Below, one piece after another: positions 27,207-40,319 of a stretch of 64,000 nt of DNA. A program made the position numbers and the translations under genes. The stretch is from Nymphaea colorata (lineage: Eukaryota; Streptophyta; Magnoliopsida; Nymphaeales; Nymphaeaceae): positions 28,809,206 through 28,873,205 of the forward strand of contig NC_045139.1 of assembly GCF_008831285.2 (NCBI RefSeq), given 5' to 3'. The notes under the pieces were generated by a model, which was not told the DNA's origin, did no database searches, and worked only from the letters and a program-made list of their open reading frames with translations. How positions within the stretch are numbered: position 1 is the first letter of the stretch; every line of letters starts with the position of its first letter.

Positions 27207-30200
27207 ATGGAAGTCATGGTTCGTGGCTCAACTCCTTTGAGCTCCTCGGACGCCGTGGCGAACATCTACTCTAGATATTGCGGTAAAAGCACCGTCCTAT
27301 TCATCCCTCTTTGTTTTCTTTAATTTTTTCCACTTAGTTATTGGATTTTATTATTTTTTCCCGGATTGGTTTTCTTTTAGATTCATTTTTGCGTTCTCTA
27401 GATTTCTAGTTCCATATTTGTTTGTAGATCTTCAATGGTGCCTGGTCCGCTAGTTATGGTGAGTTAATGGTCTGCTTAACACTGAAATTGATGATATCTT
27501 AGTGAGCTTTAAGTTGATCGAAACCTTATGCTCGTCTGTTGCTAATAAAAAGGTAAATGACGATATGAGGTTCTTTGGTGAGTGATTTGCATGTGGATTG
27601 ATGCAATTCCTTCCGAATGAACCCCTTTTTTGGAACCCCGTAGTTCTTGATGAGTTTTGTGTTGTTAAGATGACTCAAGTGCTAGCAAGTGTTCTTGTTT
27701 TTAATTGTAATCATAGCATTAACTCTGAGGTGATCCGCATGATTTAAAGGGGTTTTCTTATGACTATACCCGTTTGGCTTTTTCCTGTCAATATCGGTCT
27801 TTGTGACAATGTAGATGAATGTGAAAGATGGTCAAAAGGTGAGTTTGAAACCATGAATCTTTCCTTTATACGCAGCATAATCCATTTTCACTAAATAAAA
27901 GTAAAGGGTGCCAAAAATTTTCCTGCATTTAGTTCTCTAATGTATAATACCAACCATAATAAACCTAAAAATCGGCCATCATAATGTCAACTATGTCATA
28001 TAACCCTTGCATTTTGTTGTATTGGACTTTACCATTTGCTACTGAGTGTGGATGGTTGCAAGTAGTGTTGGGTTCCTGATGGGTCACGAACTACAAGGTA
28101 CAAAGTAGTGTGGCTGGGAGGTTGGGTATGTTATATGACGCACATGTTTGCTCTCCTCTCCCACCGGCACCTTGCCTTCCCCTCTTTTTCTCTGTGTGCA
28201 TGCATCTGTGTTTGCAGATGTCTATGTCTATCTGTATGCACTTGTATACCAGTGTGCACGTGCAAGCATGCACCTACACGTGTGTGTCTGTGTGTACTGA
28301 CACACACATCTGCTGTCCTCTCCCACCGCCACTCTGCCTTCCCTTCTTTTTACCTTGTGTGCATATGTGCACTGTGTTTGCGGGTGTCTATGTCTATCTG
28401 TATGCACATGTATATCAGTGTGCACCTTCACATGTGTGTGTCTGTGTGTACTGACACACATATCTGCTCTCCTCTCCCACCGCCACTCTGCCTTCCCTTC
28501 TTTTTACCCTGTGTGCATATGTGCATCTGTGTTTGCGGGTGTCTATGTTTATCTGTATGCACATGTATATCAGTGTGCACATGCAAGCATGCACCTTCAC
28601 ATGTGTGTGTCTGTGTGTACTGCTCCTAGGCATGCATGTATAACCTGTCTGCGAGCACCATATGCATCATGTTTGCAAGGCATGGATATAAGTAACTGAG
28701 ATTCTTGGATAATCAATTGATTTTCTGAATATATAGTCATTAGACGATAGTGTGGCATTTTACAGAGGGGAATGTGAGGTCAAGCACTTAAACGATCATG
28801 CCACAGGAAGATAATGCACCGTTTTGGCTGCATTCATTGTCACTAACGAGAAGCATTCCTGAATGAGGACTAAGGATCGATTGTCTAGATGCTGCTGGTT
28901 TCTTATTTAAATCCGTTGCCAGGAAGCATGACACATCTTAGTATCTTACGATTCTTATACAAGGGATGGTGTTCTTATTATCTCATGTCTGATGTGCCTG
29001 AATTTACATTCATATTAGGTTATGGAGGGCATATATAAATTAGTGGACTCCTTGAATCCAAAACACCTTAAATTCTTGCCAGTTCAGCATTGCATTAATA
29101 TAATATGTTGTTATTAACTTATTGTGAAGTTGAGGGGCCTTAAACTTCATTTGTCAGTGCTACATTCACCTTAAATAACTGTCTACTGTCTTTTGGACTC
29201 TTCGCCTGATGTTCCTGGACTTGTAGGATTGTTCTTTCTTCATTGTTGTTTCTTATTCTTCTATTATGGTAAGATTTTGGGAACATTTTCATCTGATTCC
29301 ACCAAATTTTGTTCTCTTGAAAGCATTGTGGTGCTTAATCTTGATATAGTTACATTAAAAGGGGGATGTATCTCTTACCTTTTCCTTTTTCTTCTAAAAC
29401 ATGGTTCAATTCAGATACGAGAAGAATAAATGATCCTGCAGAGTGCAAAGATGCTTTAGCATTGCTTTCAAAATGGGTGGAATCCAAAGGATTGACAAGG
29501 TATACATAATTTGATTTATGGATGGTTCATTTTCTTTTAACATTTTGATCCTTCAGATAATAATGCAAGAATAAGGCTTTCCATGTGCACACAAGATTAG
29601 CACAATGTGCTACATGCTTTTGGTTAACATGGTCACAGTTATGGATCACCAAAAGAAAATAGATACTCTTTGGATTTTGTCATTCAAATGCTAATCTCCA
29701 CTAAACTGGCCTTCATCGTGTATGTAGGAGTAAATTTAGGACAAATATGTTAAAGCTGATAAAAGTGCTTAAATGCAATTAGATTGCACATCCAAATGAA
29801 TATGCACACACACACACACACATATCATTGTCACAAATATCAACATATTTTTCTTCAAAATATAGTGTCTGAGAAGCAGCAAAATAAGGAAAATAAAAAG
29901 GAAAAGATCACATTACTGAAATATTGCTAAAACAAAAACATCCCTCATTTTTTGACAATTTTTTTTGTTTTTTTTAGAAAAGACATTTTAATGCAACTTA
30001 ATGTTTTGGGTTTATCTTAACATTTTAGTAACTATTTAATACTTTTGTCAATGCTTTCATAAGAAATTTAGTAGAAAATCGAAATTTGCATTTTTTCTAT
30101 TATTTTTATTTCTTTTCTGGTTTTCTGGATTCGCAAGATCTTCATGAGGAAAAAAAAATTCAGCTAGCATCCCATGGAAACCCCCAATTAGTGGCGGAGC

Positions 30201-31721
30201 CATGATTTTCATGTTGGGGGGCCAAAGATTTTGTTTGAACTTTGAAGGGCTTATTATAGCTTTCAAAATTCTCAAAGGGGCCAAGTTATATATATATTTT
30301 TTCTGAAAATATTGTGTTCTTGTATATTTGACTTGCTTGAACTATTGAGAAAATAAGCTTCCCAATTAGTACATGAGAACCAACAAATTCCCAAAAATGA
30401 TATTTGTGACAATGACACATATGTCTACGTATATACACACTTCTTCAAGCTATGTGATATGGACACTTTCAAAAGGCAGAAGTACCCATGTCAATGTTTT
30501 GGTGCTAGTATGGGACAGCGCTTGGGCACTGCAGACTTATTTTTTTTGTAATTTTTGTGGTATATGTTTTTATCTGTTTTTGGTCTATTTTAACATTAAG
30601 TAATTTATATTTTATAAATATATACAATGAATTTATGTATGTATTTGCTTAAAATCTATTATGTATGTACTATGTACATATACACATATACACTTTGTCA
30701 CATGGGTACTTTGTTTGAGTGAGGCACCCTTGTCGACACGCGTACGGATATGGGAACACTCTTGGACATGGCCCATACATGGCCAAATCATTGTCAGGTG
30801 AGGTCAACGCACCCATGGCTGGATCCATCCTTTTTTGGACTTTGTCAAAGTTGACCAAGTCCTCTTTGTCTATTAATTAGGTTTTGTTTTAAACCATCAT
30901 ATATATAGACAATGCAAATGAAGAGCCCTTGATAGACATTAATGGGCTGTTTATGTTCTCTATGGTCTAACTCCACCTGTTCAGCAGGACTTTTCAGCGA
31001 CCGGCAATTTTTTGGTGACTTTTTGGGCCACTTAGTTTTCTTTAATAAAACTTTCTGTATTGTTTTGTTTATTTGAAATCTTATTTTTTGTTTTTTTATA
31101 TATATACATGTGTGTGTGTCTGTGTGTACAGCCGTATCTCCAGACCCAAATTTTTTGAAAGTGCTCTGCATCCATACCCGTACTGGGACCCGTACCCACA
31201 CCTATGTGACTAGCATATACATATTTGTATATATATTTGTATGGCTACATTCCCATGCCCAAGTTTTTTGAAAGTACTCCATATCGGCACCAGTAGCAGC
31301 ACCTGTACTGACATGGTGGCACCCATATCCATATCCATGTGACATAGTCTCCAAGTGTGTCTTATTGCTGTGCTTCCTAGTTTTTTCTTTTTCATCAATA
31401 ATAATGTGTGAAAATTTAGGAGTAAAAGTAAAGTTCATGAACGTTTGGTGTCCAGATTGTTTTTGTGATCTGAGAAAGCTAAGACTGTTACTTTTTAGAA
31501 GCCTTATAAATTTTGATTTACTCACATGATTTTTCAGTTTTTTAATCTTATAAATATATACATTTTGCATCCATCTTTTTGATTGGATTTGTAAAAATTA
31601 ACATTCTTGATGCTCGACAGCTATGAGACAGCAGGCAAGATAAAAGGGAGACGTGTGTATGTGCATTTATAGTAATCAGAGACCTGTGTTTGTATATAGA
31701 TATGCATACACACACACACAC

Positions 31722-31756
<35 letters not shown>

Positions 31757-34627
31757 AGAGAGAGAGAGAGAGAGCATTTCTTATGCATCTCCTCTGTTTC
31801 ATTGCCACTTTGACATGAATAATGTTGGTTTCCATCTCATGCTAAGATGGAAGGTCTACAGACGGGAAGCCATGTGCTAAACATGAACTTCTGCTGCCTA
31901 ACCTGGAAAAGTTAACCAGGTAACATCTACTTTGAGCTGTTTGATCAATTTGATCAGCATGATTTGTAAGTTGTAACTTTGGAAAGGTTGATAGTTGATA
32001 CCAACTATCTGTTATGAGTTGACAGTCCTTATTTAAAATATTAGAAAATCAACTCTTCTTTTTGAGGTGACAACCTTTATAACCCTCTGCATATAAATGG
32101 ATTAGATGTTTGAGGCTGATAGGCGTGGTGTTTATGTTTCCCAGTTCCTCGTAGCTCTTCATTCTTAAAGGTACTGCCTAAGAATACTTCTTCTGATCCA
32201 TATATAGGACTACCTAATTTATGCTGGTGCAACCTGCCACAACTGTCATTTCTAATAGTGTTTTCTTCTTGGAGTCTGCAGTCATAACATTCAAACTGTG
32301 TGATTCCTTTTATGGTTTGTAAAGTTGATTATATGTATGAGTAACATGGTTAACCTTTCTTCTTTGTGGTAATGAAAGCATCTGATGTGTGGTGCACTTC
32401 TAAATTGCAGCCAAATAATTTTTGATGGACTATATAGGCTTATGGTGCAGCTTGATTTATTGGTGAGTTGCTTTTCTTTTGGTGATTTTCTGAGCACTTG
32501 CACTCAGGCTTCTTATTGCAGACTGTGGCCTTTGTTCCAGCTCTTTATATACAAAAATTCTTATTCTTATAAGTGTTCTTTTACTTTTTTTTTCTCTTGG
32601 ATGTTGAAAGTTCTCCACACTAGTCAGATATGGCCGTTATTGCTTGTGAATGTATTTTCCATTTAACAACTTGCAAAAAGATGCTGTGACATTAAGAGAA
32701 AAATTTTTTATGTGAAGCATAGTGATGAACATGGTTATGTAGCTTATTGCGATACCTGGTTCTGACTTTGTTGAAATTCTCTACATCATTCTGATCTTCA
32801 GAATTCTGTTGCCAAATTTTCGTGTACAGTCACATGGGGTGGTTTCCTAGTTCAACCTCAGCAAAACAAGGATTTGGGGCCATGATCTAATCTCATTCTG
32901 TTGAATGGTGTGAAAATGGCTGTTTCTCTACGCACTTTAGTCATCTTGGCGTGCCTTTATTTGACGTCTTTAAGACGGACAGTTTTCCATTCCAATCCAA
33001 CTTTTATCAGTAGGTAATCTAATCAAACAGTTTCTGGACACATTTAAGACAATTGTGTTAACACTTAGAAGTGGTCTGGTATCTGGTCGTACTGGCATTA
33101 TGACCAAGTTAGGCATGTTCTTACAGAAATTCACAAGTTTTCGAGGGTGGGGGCAACCTTGGTTGAGGCCATTTTCTCATATGCTTACATCCAGTGTAAG
33201 TTTCAATTTTATGCTTTTGAGCTAATCTGGTTGTGCCATTAAAAAATCACATCCATTTACCAAGGGATGTCAATATGGTTTGTTGACTATGTCTATTGGG
33301 CTTATTCTAATAACTTCATCTTATGATGGAACTTAGGTTATATTTTTATATGTTTGGTTCTCTACCTTAAAATGGTTAATGCTGAACTAAATCTTACTGC
33401 TTTGATGTTGAATGTGAAGTTTATTGACCCAATTCTGTTATTCTTCTGTAGGCAGATTCTCGTGGATTTCTAACATTCTACAATTTTGTGTTTTTCATTT
33501 GCCGTGAGAATGGTCAAAAGAATATATGTAAGTACTGTTTATGTGCCTTGGCAAATAACGTTGACTTCCTATTTTTATGTCAACAGCAATTAATTTATTA
33601 TTCAATTCTCAATGTTTCTTTTCTTACTATGAATTTACCTTGTTGGAGCATGTGCAGCTGTATCCAGGGCTACTACTGGTTGGAATATGGTCTTGAATGG
33701 CAGGTTCCGTCTTCTTAAACAGTGGTGTGATTTTGTTGAGGTATACATCGAACTTTTCGATCCTTCATGCCTCTTCCTATACTATCCTTTCAAACCCAGG
33801 CATCAATGCAATACTTGAAATTGGGCTGTACAGTCTTTCTCCTTGTAACCTCTTTCCTTATGGGTGCATTTGGTAATCATACACATGAGAAGCAAACTCT
33901 CACCCTGTTAAGGTCATGGTGTCTATGAATTGTTTGGAATATTTTGATGGACCTTACTTTTATGAGATAATGTCTACTTTGCATATTTTGTTCATTTTGT
34001 GGCACTTTTCTAAGGATAAAATGGGTATTATTAGTATGCTTCCTTGATGAATTTGAATTGATTGCTTCTGTTCTGTCTTTCTTTCTTTTGGTTGGCCTCC
34101 TTAGAAGCATCAGCGACACAACATTTCTGAAGATACCTGGAGGCAAGTGTATGAATTCAGCCGATGTGTTCATGAAGATCTTGAAGGCTATGATCCTGAA
34201 GGTAGTTACATGGATGATTATTTCTCTAGTAGGCTAGTCCCCGTTTGTTTCTAAAAGTTACTATTCATATATGTTCAAATAAGAACTGTGTTTTAGATTG
34301 ATAATACACTCCAATAGAAATGAATCTCCGTTTGTATGATTAAGCTCTCAATTAACTTCAACCAGAAGTAGAACTTACTGTCATTGCAAGCTGATACCAT
34401 AATGGTAGGTCCAATGTCATTCCACGTAATTGAACAGATATGAAACGATTCTTGTGTAACAGCATTTTGTTTGATGCTTTATTATTTTATTAAATCTTTG
34501 GTTCCTGATCTTCAGGTGCATGGCCAGTTCTAGTCGATGATTTTGTTGAACACATGTACAAGTAAGGTCCTTTCGTAATTCTTGTCTTAAACAGGGTTTG
34601 AGTTGCATGAATTTCCGGCTTCTTTGC

Positions 34628-34683
<56 letters not shown>

Positions 34684-35941
34684 AGAGAGAGAGAGAGAGA
34701 AATTGGTAGGAGCTATATGCGATGGATAAGGAACAATCTCAGTCCTTGAACTTTTTCAAAGTGGTGTTTGAGAGAAAAACAAGGAGAAAAAGGTGATACC
34801 GTGATAGGGCATTTTGTCGTTCGGTATTAGTTCACACAGCTTTCTCATTGTTTTTTTTTTCAACTGCCGATCTGAAAATGATTAGACATTGCGATTGTTT
34901 CTATATGTCTAGCGTCTAAGTGCCTACCAATCTCTCTCTCTCTCTCATATATGTATATTATATAGAGGAGATGAAATCCTCTAGTCATCCATCAATTGGC
35001 TCTCACATGCGCAGCCCTATGCATCCGGCTGTGTGTGTGAAGGCTGGATAAATGGATATCTTGAGGAACTTGAGAATCTTGTATATGTACATATATAACA
35101 TTTGAGTGCTGTGCATTTTTTGCAACGGCACATTAGAGAGCATCACTTCTTGAGTTTGACTGATGTGAGTGAGTGACTCAGCCGAATTTCTGTATAAGAT
35201 TGTATAACAATCTTTGATGGAAACCTTGATACACTGGGCCATCTGATGTCTCAAAATTACCTCAGGGCAAGGATTTGTGACCTTGTGAACAATTAAAAGC
35301 TATTTCCACCCATGTGTGCCTGGATTCCTGTGATGAACATGCTTTACTTTTCATATTGCAGAACTACTCATTCAAATGGTTGCAGCTGTTTGAATCTTGA
35401 ATGTGATTGTGGCGGAACACAAAAAGATATTGGCTTGTCTAGTCCACTTCCTGGTGAGCTTGGAAATATAATTTGTTTCGATGTGTTAATATTTCCTCAA
35501 TTACTTTTTGTCTCTGGCGCTCGTGTATGCAATTTTTTTTTGGTTTCACTCTGTACTTTCCTCATTCGTAAGTCTCTGGCACGTTCCTTGCTTCACCCAT
35601 CTTTTTGGTGTTTTGCTTTAATAGGGTTGAATGTTTTCCCGGGCTTCAAACGGAAGTATGCTACTGCAGTCAGTGACTGCAAAGTCATACCAGGAAATTT
35701 TTCATCTCGAAATCCATCCAGTGCAAATGACATGATATTAAAGAAAGCTAGAACTCTTTCACTTGACGAGAAACTGGAATACTTGGAAGCTGCTTGTGAC
35801 ACAAATAAGCATAATGTGAAAGTCGGGTTAGGCAGTTCTGTATGTGCCATCGAACGGTTTCTTTCAAAAGGATTCAAGGGGCAGCTTTCTATTGGCTGCA
35901 ATATTCAAATTGATCCGTCAAGAAGAGTTTCAAGTGTATAG
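27207..35941 (+). CDS. AAR3: DCN1-like (DCUN1 domain) protein, AAR3 type, nine exons
   Basis: Exons 27207-27282, 29415-29499, 32411-32462, 33452-33527, 33658-33740, 34105-34201, 34516-34561, 35362-35453 and 35625-35941 join in a single frame at GT-AG sites to give 307 residues. The DCUN1 (potentiating neddylation) domain spans about residues 20-171. Diagnostic pieces are FVFFICRENGQKNI (83-96), the RFRLLKQWCDFVE segment, HNISEDTW in exon 6 and WPVLVDDFVEHMY (159-171). DCN1 proteins bind cullins and the NEDD8 E2 to promote cullin neddylation, activating SCF-type ligases. The C-terminal extension, with a Cys-rich patch (179-188) and an NVFPGFKRK motif, matches plant AAR3, whose mutant is insensitive to the auxin 2,4-D. 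Length is close to Arabidopsis AAR3. Exons 1 and 3 are the least certain because they are short; exon 1 choice rests on frame, donor and family-like YSRYC. Introns 1-3 are unusually long and full of repeats. Confidence 0.88.
28151..28625 (+). repeat. Three-copy minisatellite in intron 1 of the AAR3-like gene
   Basis: Units start near 28151, 28312 and 28466 (about 150-160 bp each). Each begins CTCTCCCACCG, passes through TGTGTTTGC and GTGTCTATGT, and ends TGTGTGTCTGTGTGTACTG. Unit 2 lacks the CATGCAAGCATG segment found in units 1 and 3. Confidence 0.92.
30694..31214. mobile_element. hAT-like element related to 2130-3200, in intron 2 of the AAR3-like gene
   Basis: The left end GTCACATGGGTAC and the inverted right end GTCACATAGGTGTGGGTACGG match the ends of the 2130-3200 element. 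The inner block TACAGCCGTA...CCCAAATTTTTTGAAA also matches 3117-3150 of that element. Possible target duplication ATATACAC/ATATACAT (30686-30693, 31215-31222) is imperfect and lies in A+T-rich DNA, so it is weak. Confidence 0.45.
31235..31346. repeat. Partial hAT-like end, second copy in tandem
   Basis: This has the same right-end pattern as 31125-31210: CCCAAGTTTTTTGAAAGTAC, then TACC/CACC-rich DNA, ending CATGTGACATAG. It is only an end fragment. Confidence 0.45.
31707..31776. repeat. Compound (CA)n(GA)n microsatellite
   Basis: CA tract with one interruption, then an A-run and a GA tract. It lies in intron 2 of the AAR3-like gene. Confidence 0.96.
34630..34701. repeat. Compound (TA)n(GA)n microsatellite
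   Basis: About 51 bp of TA followed by GGGAGAGA...; it lies in intron 7 of the AAR3-like gene, about 70 bp after exon 7. Confidence 0.96.
34766..34866. repeat. Short inverted-repeat (MITE-like) element, copy 2
   Basis: It starts GTTTGAGAGAAAAACAAGGA and ends in a T-run followed by CAAC. It lies in intron 7 of the AAR3-like gene. Confidence 0.4.
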
Positions 35942-38900
35942 ACTATAGGGTTACGTATCCACTGATTGATTGGCTGCTTTAGAATTCCTGGTCTGCTTTC
36001 TGTTTGCTGTGTAATCCAGAGTCATAGGTGATTTTGATTGGGTAGATGGTGCCAATTATTGCTATCTAAATGCTCAGAATATGTTGCCACACCGGTATTC
36101 GCCTCATTCGGCCTCACATTGGAAGATGACATCGTGTAATATCAACCCCTGATGGGGCTTATGTTTCTATTAGTGAATGGGTAGATATTTGGTGTGGTGA
36201 TCATATATTGTTCTTTACTTAATAGTGGTGCTTAATCATAATAAGAATGGGAATGGTTTCATGGCTCTAAATATTTCTGTATTGAGAGTTGTTCTTTCTG
36301 CGGGGTATGGTTGTGTTCTTGACAAAGTTATTGGTAATTATATGAATACACCCGATGTATGGGTGTATAGTTTCACCTGATTTACAAAGGGGTTGGGTTT
36401 ATATGGCCCGAACAGATAGATTTGCACTGTCATTTTGTAGCATATGATACTCGATTGTATCTACTGGTGGGTGACCTCCCACCTTTTTATTAGGCAAAAA
36501 TTAGGCTATATTTACTAAAAAAGTTGAGTGCCGAGCGGATAGGCGATCACAGACCAAAAAGCGGGACTCAGTTGAAGTATGGTTAGGCGCCAGCGGCCAG
36601 CAGTGGGGAGAAAACGCCTCTTCCTTCTAGCAGTGCCAATGTCCATCTTAACCAACCTCTTTGGTTTGTGATTAATTTTCCAGTAACAGGAGGAGTGCGA
36701 TGTTAACGGGAGGCTAGTGTACTACCTAACAAATCTTGTTGCTGTGAAAAAATCCTTATCGTTTTGATGTTGATGCATCCCCAGCGTGGTATGGTTCTTC
36801 AGTGAACTTATCAAAACCTCTCAAGGGCCTTGGTATAGTTGGTCGGGCGGTCAGCTAGGTGAAAGTCTCATAAATAGTGGAGGTTTCGAAGAAGCCTGGG
36901 TCATCGGGAATGGTGGCAGGAGGGGTAGGGTGTTCTCAGCTTCTCTTCTGGGTACCATCAGCAAACAACATACTCGAAAACCACATGCGATGAAATGCCT
37001 CTGTGTTGATTAGCCAGGCACCAGCTGTACTGCTATCACAGTTCACCCATCCATGACAGAACTTGTGGACGGCTAGAAGTTCAGCGCCTTTCTCAAGCTA
37101 GTGCGGAACGCTTTCACACATCGGAGTTTCCCATTTCTTTGTCATGCGAATTCTTCCACTTAGCGGTATCCTGCAAATCAGAAGTCAGAACTCTTACGGC
37201 TATTGGCATATTCGTCCATGTCGTTTAGCAGGAACCATGTTTATGGCTACCTTACATGGGAATTTCAAATTATATTTCTTAAGCAATCAATCAAAATTGT
37301 TTTCGTCTAACGAAATATAAGTATTCTTAAAGAAATGTCATAAACCCATTTTCTTAACCATGCAACTACGGTGAGTTGCTTACAATATATAGTCAAACAA
37401 AAACAATGATCTGCTTGCAAGTCTAATCAAGGAGGATTGTAATAAGTAATCAGAATTTAGACCAATTTGTCATTTGCTGCAAGGAATGAATTTGGAAATA
37501 ATAACCTGCTCTTCTTTTCCAGGAAGGTGTGTTTAAGGTGGGAAACGTGGAATGATTCTAAAATTTTATTTGAGGGTTTCAATTCAGGAGGTGCTCCCAG
37601 TCCGAGTACCTGAGTGTTCTGCCCGGAAACAGAAAGGCTCGTGCAAGTGGCCTCCAATTCATGGGCTTAGACGATCCTTTCTGCCCCTAAGCCTTGTCGA
37701 AGAAATCACGAAAATGACAAGGATTAGCTCGTGAGTATATACATCATGAGTTGCAGATAAATCTTCACACCGTCTTCTTTCTGCTTGTCGATTAAGTTAA
37801 CATGATATTTATTGATAGACTTATCGATGAAGAAGCTGGGGAACATGAAATCTACTTTTGCAACACAACCATGGAGAATTTCATGGTTGGCTATTAGAAT
37901 ACTGATGTGCATACTGTTAAAACGTCCGTAGATGGAGCTATAGATTAGATCTTCCTTAAGGAGGCCAAACAAGGTTAAGGGTAGTTCTCGTCAATAAGGT
38001 GAAAAAGAACAAAGATTTAAGGGGTGGACTGGTTTGGTATTTCATGTGTCTTCCGTTGTATTGTGTGACTTGTTTGATTTTTAGGCACACTGAATCTAGG
38101 ATGGGCCCTGGGGGGAAGGAGGGAAGGGCAGGGGCTTTGGCTCTCAGTCAGGCACGCACTAAAGATGAAATACTCTTTTTTTTTTTTTTTCCCACCCAGA
38201 GTCCGTGGTGGCTTGAAGCCTCCCAAGTTCGAATAATTCAATGTCAAGTTCTTTTATCTGTCCAGCTTTTTATGCCTACAAAATATGGAGACTCTTGTCT
38301 AAAATCTGGAAAATCAGGGGGCTCGTCATTAGGTGCTTTAGCAACACATACAAACAGAGAGCAATCGCAAGCCATTCTGATCTGTCACGGTACTCTATGG
38401 TCAAGGAGAAGGGAAATGTTCTGTCCCGATCTGTTTCGTTCGTGTAAGTCCTTCTTCTGCTATTCATGATTATTCGGTAGTTGTAGGTCGCATACTAGCC
38501 TGAACTGACCATGTTACAACCTGCTTTAATAGTTGTTGTCTTTCACTGGAAAAGGAAAAGGAAGCGTGATTTATGGAGCTAGAACATTTGGAACAACATA
38601 TCAGATTTATAAGCCTCATCACCATCGATTGGCCCGAAATTGTCCGGTAGTTTCTTGCCGTGACTTTGCTGTTAATTTGCTACAGAAATCGATCGTGGCA
38701 AATCGAGGGTTTATTTTTTTTTTTGCTCTTCGATGTGATTGAGTGTGGAGGCTTCTCTCCTTAATACGAAGCAAACTTTAGGTGGTTCGGCCATTCGGAC
38801 GTGCAGTGCATTGAGAACCTGGAATTTAACTCAGTCCTGTTCTTACCATGAATGGGGAATGGGAGACGGAGCCTGTTCTTAAATCTGGTCTATGTTTTCG

Positions 38901-39578
38901 GCAGTCTTGTTTCTCTTATTGTTTCCCTACAGGGTGATCTCCTGCTGAGAGGGGCTTAGTTTTATCCTGTTCATCCTTCAGTATTTGCTGCCTTACTGTT
39001 TATGCCCTTGACTCTCGCTGCTTGTCACCTTTATGAGTAATATTTTCCACTGTTTAGTTATTTCGGAGAAGGTTGCTTACTGTTGTTGGCGGTAAAGATT
39101 GAAAGACCCTGGGAAGCAGCAAACAAAATTGCATCCTTAATTTACCAAGTAAAAATGGATTGTACGTCCATGGAAAAAAGGGCCAGCTTTCAAGCAGCGG
39201 CCTATCCATTAATGTGTTTGGACTGTTACTGCAGTTCAATTACCTGAATTTTTCTGTAAACTCAGCAAGGAACAACGTAAAAGTGGAACTTCTTGGAGAA
39301 TAACGAGTAACCAAAGTTACATTTTGAGATATGCAGGGAGACCTTCCCACCATAGTGTGTCTTATTCATTTTGGAAATATGGTAGCTGATTCTTTTCCAT
39401 GAATGAAGCAGAAGCGAAGCAGACTCAAAGTCAACCATCGAACCCAAGGTCCAAGTATTATTTAGATATATATGCAACTGACAGCACATAGCTAGGTGCT
39501 AAGTACGAGCATCAGGCAAATTTATTAGGGGCTTAGATAGTCCTTGGTTCAGGTAAAGGTGCGCCACTGGCATTGGCT
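35942..39578. other. Stretch without a recognised gene, 3' of the AAR3-like gene
   Basis: Several 60-75-codon frames occur (for example at 37552, 38241 and 38533) but match no family I know, and their frames do not join convincingly. The hairpin-like GGTGGGTGACCTCCCACC at 36467-36484 is a notable small inverted repeat. The first few hundred bases probably include the AAR3-like 3' UTR. Confidence 0.45.
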
Positions 39579-40122
39579 TCAAGGTTTCTTGGCGGAACAT
39601 GGCTTTGGGCAATATGACAAGGGATCTCGGCATCTGCACTGCGGAGGGAAGGACCTGGTGCACAAGCACATTTTACACCCCGGGTAGCAGTGGTCCTTCA
39701 CATCTCCGCAGTGGCATAGTGGAGGAATCGACTTGGTGCAACCACAACCGGCATCGCAGCACGGCCGCCCAGCAGCATCAGAAACTGCACAACAGAAGAA
39801 CACAACCAACTTAGAAATGCAAGAAGAGAACCAGGTTAAGTGATCATGGCGAAAGACTGCGCGTCTCCATTCGCAGGGAAAAATAAAGCTTATTTCCAAA
39901 ATCACATTGCAAATGATTGTAGACTTGATAGTGCACATTGATTTATCGCTGCTAAGCTCACTCAGAAGCTGTAAAAATTAAACAGGGGTTACAGAGCCGC
40001 CATACACCTTCATCATCAGTCACGGTTGGCAGGATCGGCTTATCCACTGCGGCATCAAGCCTAAGGACCGAAATAGCCAGAACAGTGGCCATTAATGCAA
40101 CCAGAACACTCGTTCCCCTCAT
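39579..40122 (-). CDS. Bowman-Birk type serine protease inhibitor, copy 1
   Basis: There are two exons: 40008-40122 (signal peptide and propeptide, 38 codons plus one base) and 39579-39784 (inhibitor). They are joined across a 223-bp phase-1 intron (donor GAAG|GTGTAT, acceptor TGTGCAG|TTTC) to give 106 residues. The first 24 or so residues are a secretory signal ending LRLDA. The mature part has the 14 cysteines of a double-headed BBI, with two nine-residue inhibitory loops: CTKSIPPLC (P1 Lys) and CTRSFPPQC (P1 Arg). Both heads should block trypsin-like proteases, and the product should be secreted or vacuolar. An in-frame upstream ATG at 40146 exists, but the start at MRG is preferred because the paralogue has a stop codon just before it. 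This copy is clearly diverged from the two copies further right. Confidence 0.92.
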
Positions 40123-40180
40123 CTTGGCCAAAGACACTGCTTCCACTTACGTCCACAACGCATCCATATCAAGGCTCAGC

Positions 40181-40190
40181 TATTTATAGA
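40181..40190 (-). promoter_or_regulatory. TATA box of BBI copy 1
   Basis: The minus strand reads TCTATAAATA about 60 bp before the ATG. The same TATA element in the same context precedes the other BBI copies (49605-49614 and 46544-46553), which supports it as the shared core promoter. Confidence 0.65.
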
Positions 40191-40319
40191 CTCAGAAGCA
40201 GGGTCTTCTCACATGCTAGGCCCGTCCAAGTTGTTTCAGTAAATTACTGGAAGGCTGCAGCAACTGAGAACGCGTTGGATGGTAGGCCTTGCAATCTTTC
40301 TGTAGTTTGGCTCGTCTCC

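Noticed and set aside
28108-28699. Long Cys/Val/His-rich reading frames up to 173 codons
   Set aside because: They are translations of the three-copy minisatellite within an intron of the AAR3-like gene.
36467-36484. GGTGGGTGACCTCCCACC as a terminator or small-RNA hairpin
   Set aside because: Too short and isolated; no precursor-like arms and no U-run, and bacterial-type terminators do not apply here.
38017-38742. Set of frames at 37999-38469, 38241-38447 and 38533-38742 as a possible gene
   Set aside because: The frames do not join at consistent splice phases and resemble no family I know.
40123-40146. Upstream start at 40146 for BBI copy 1 (eight extra residues)
   Set aside because: The paralogue at 49547 has a stop codon in the matching position, and the signal peptide is typical from the MRG start.
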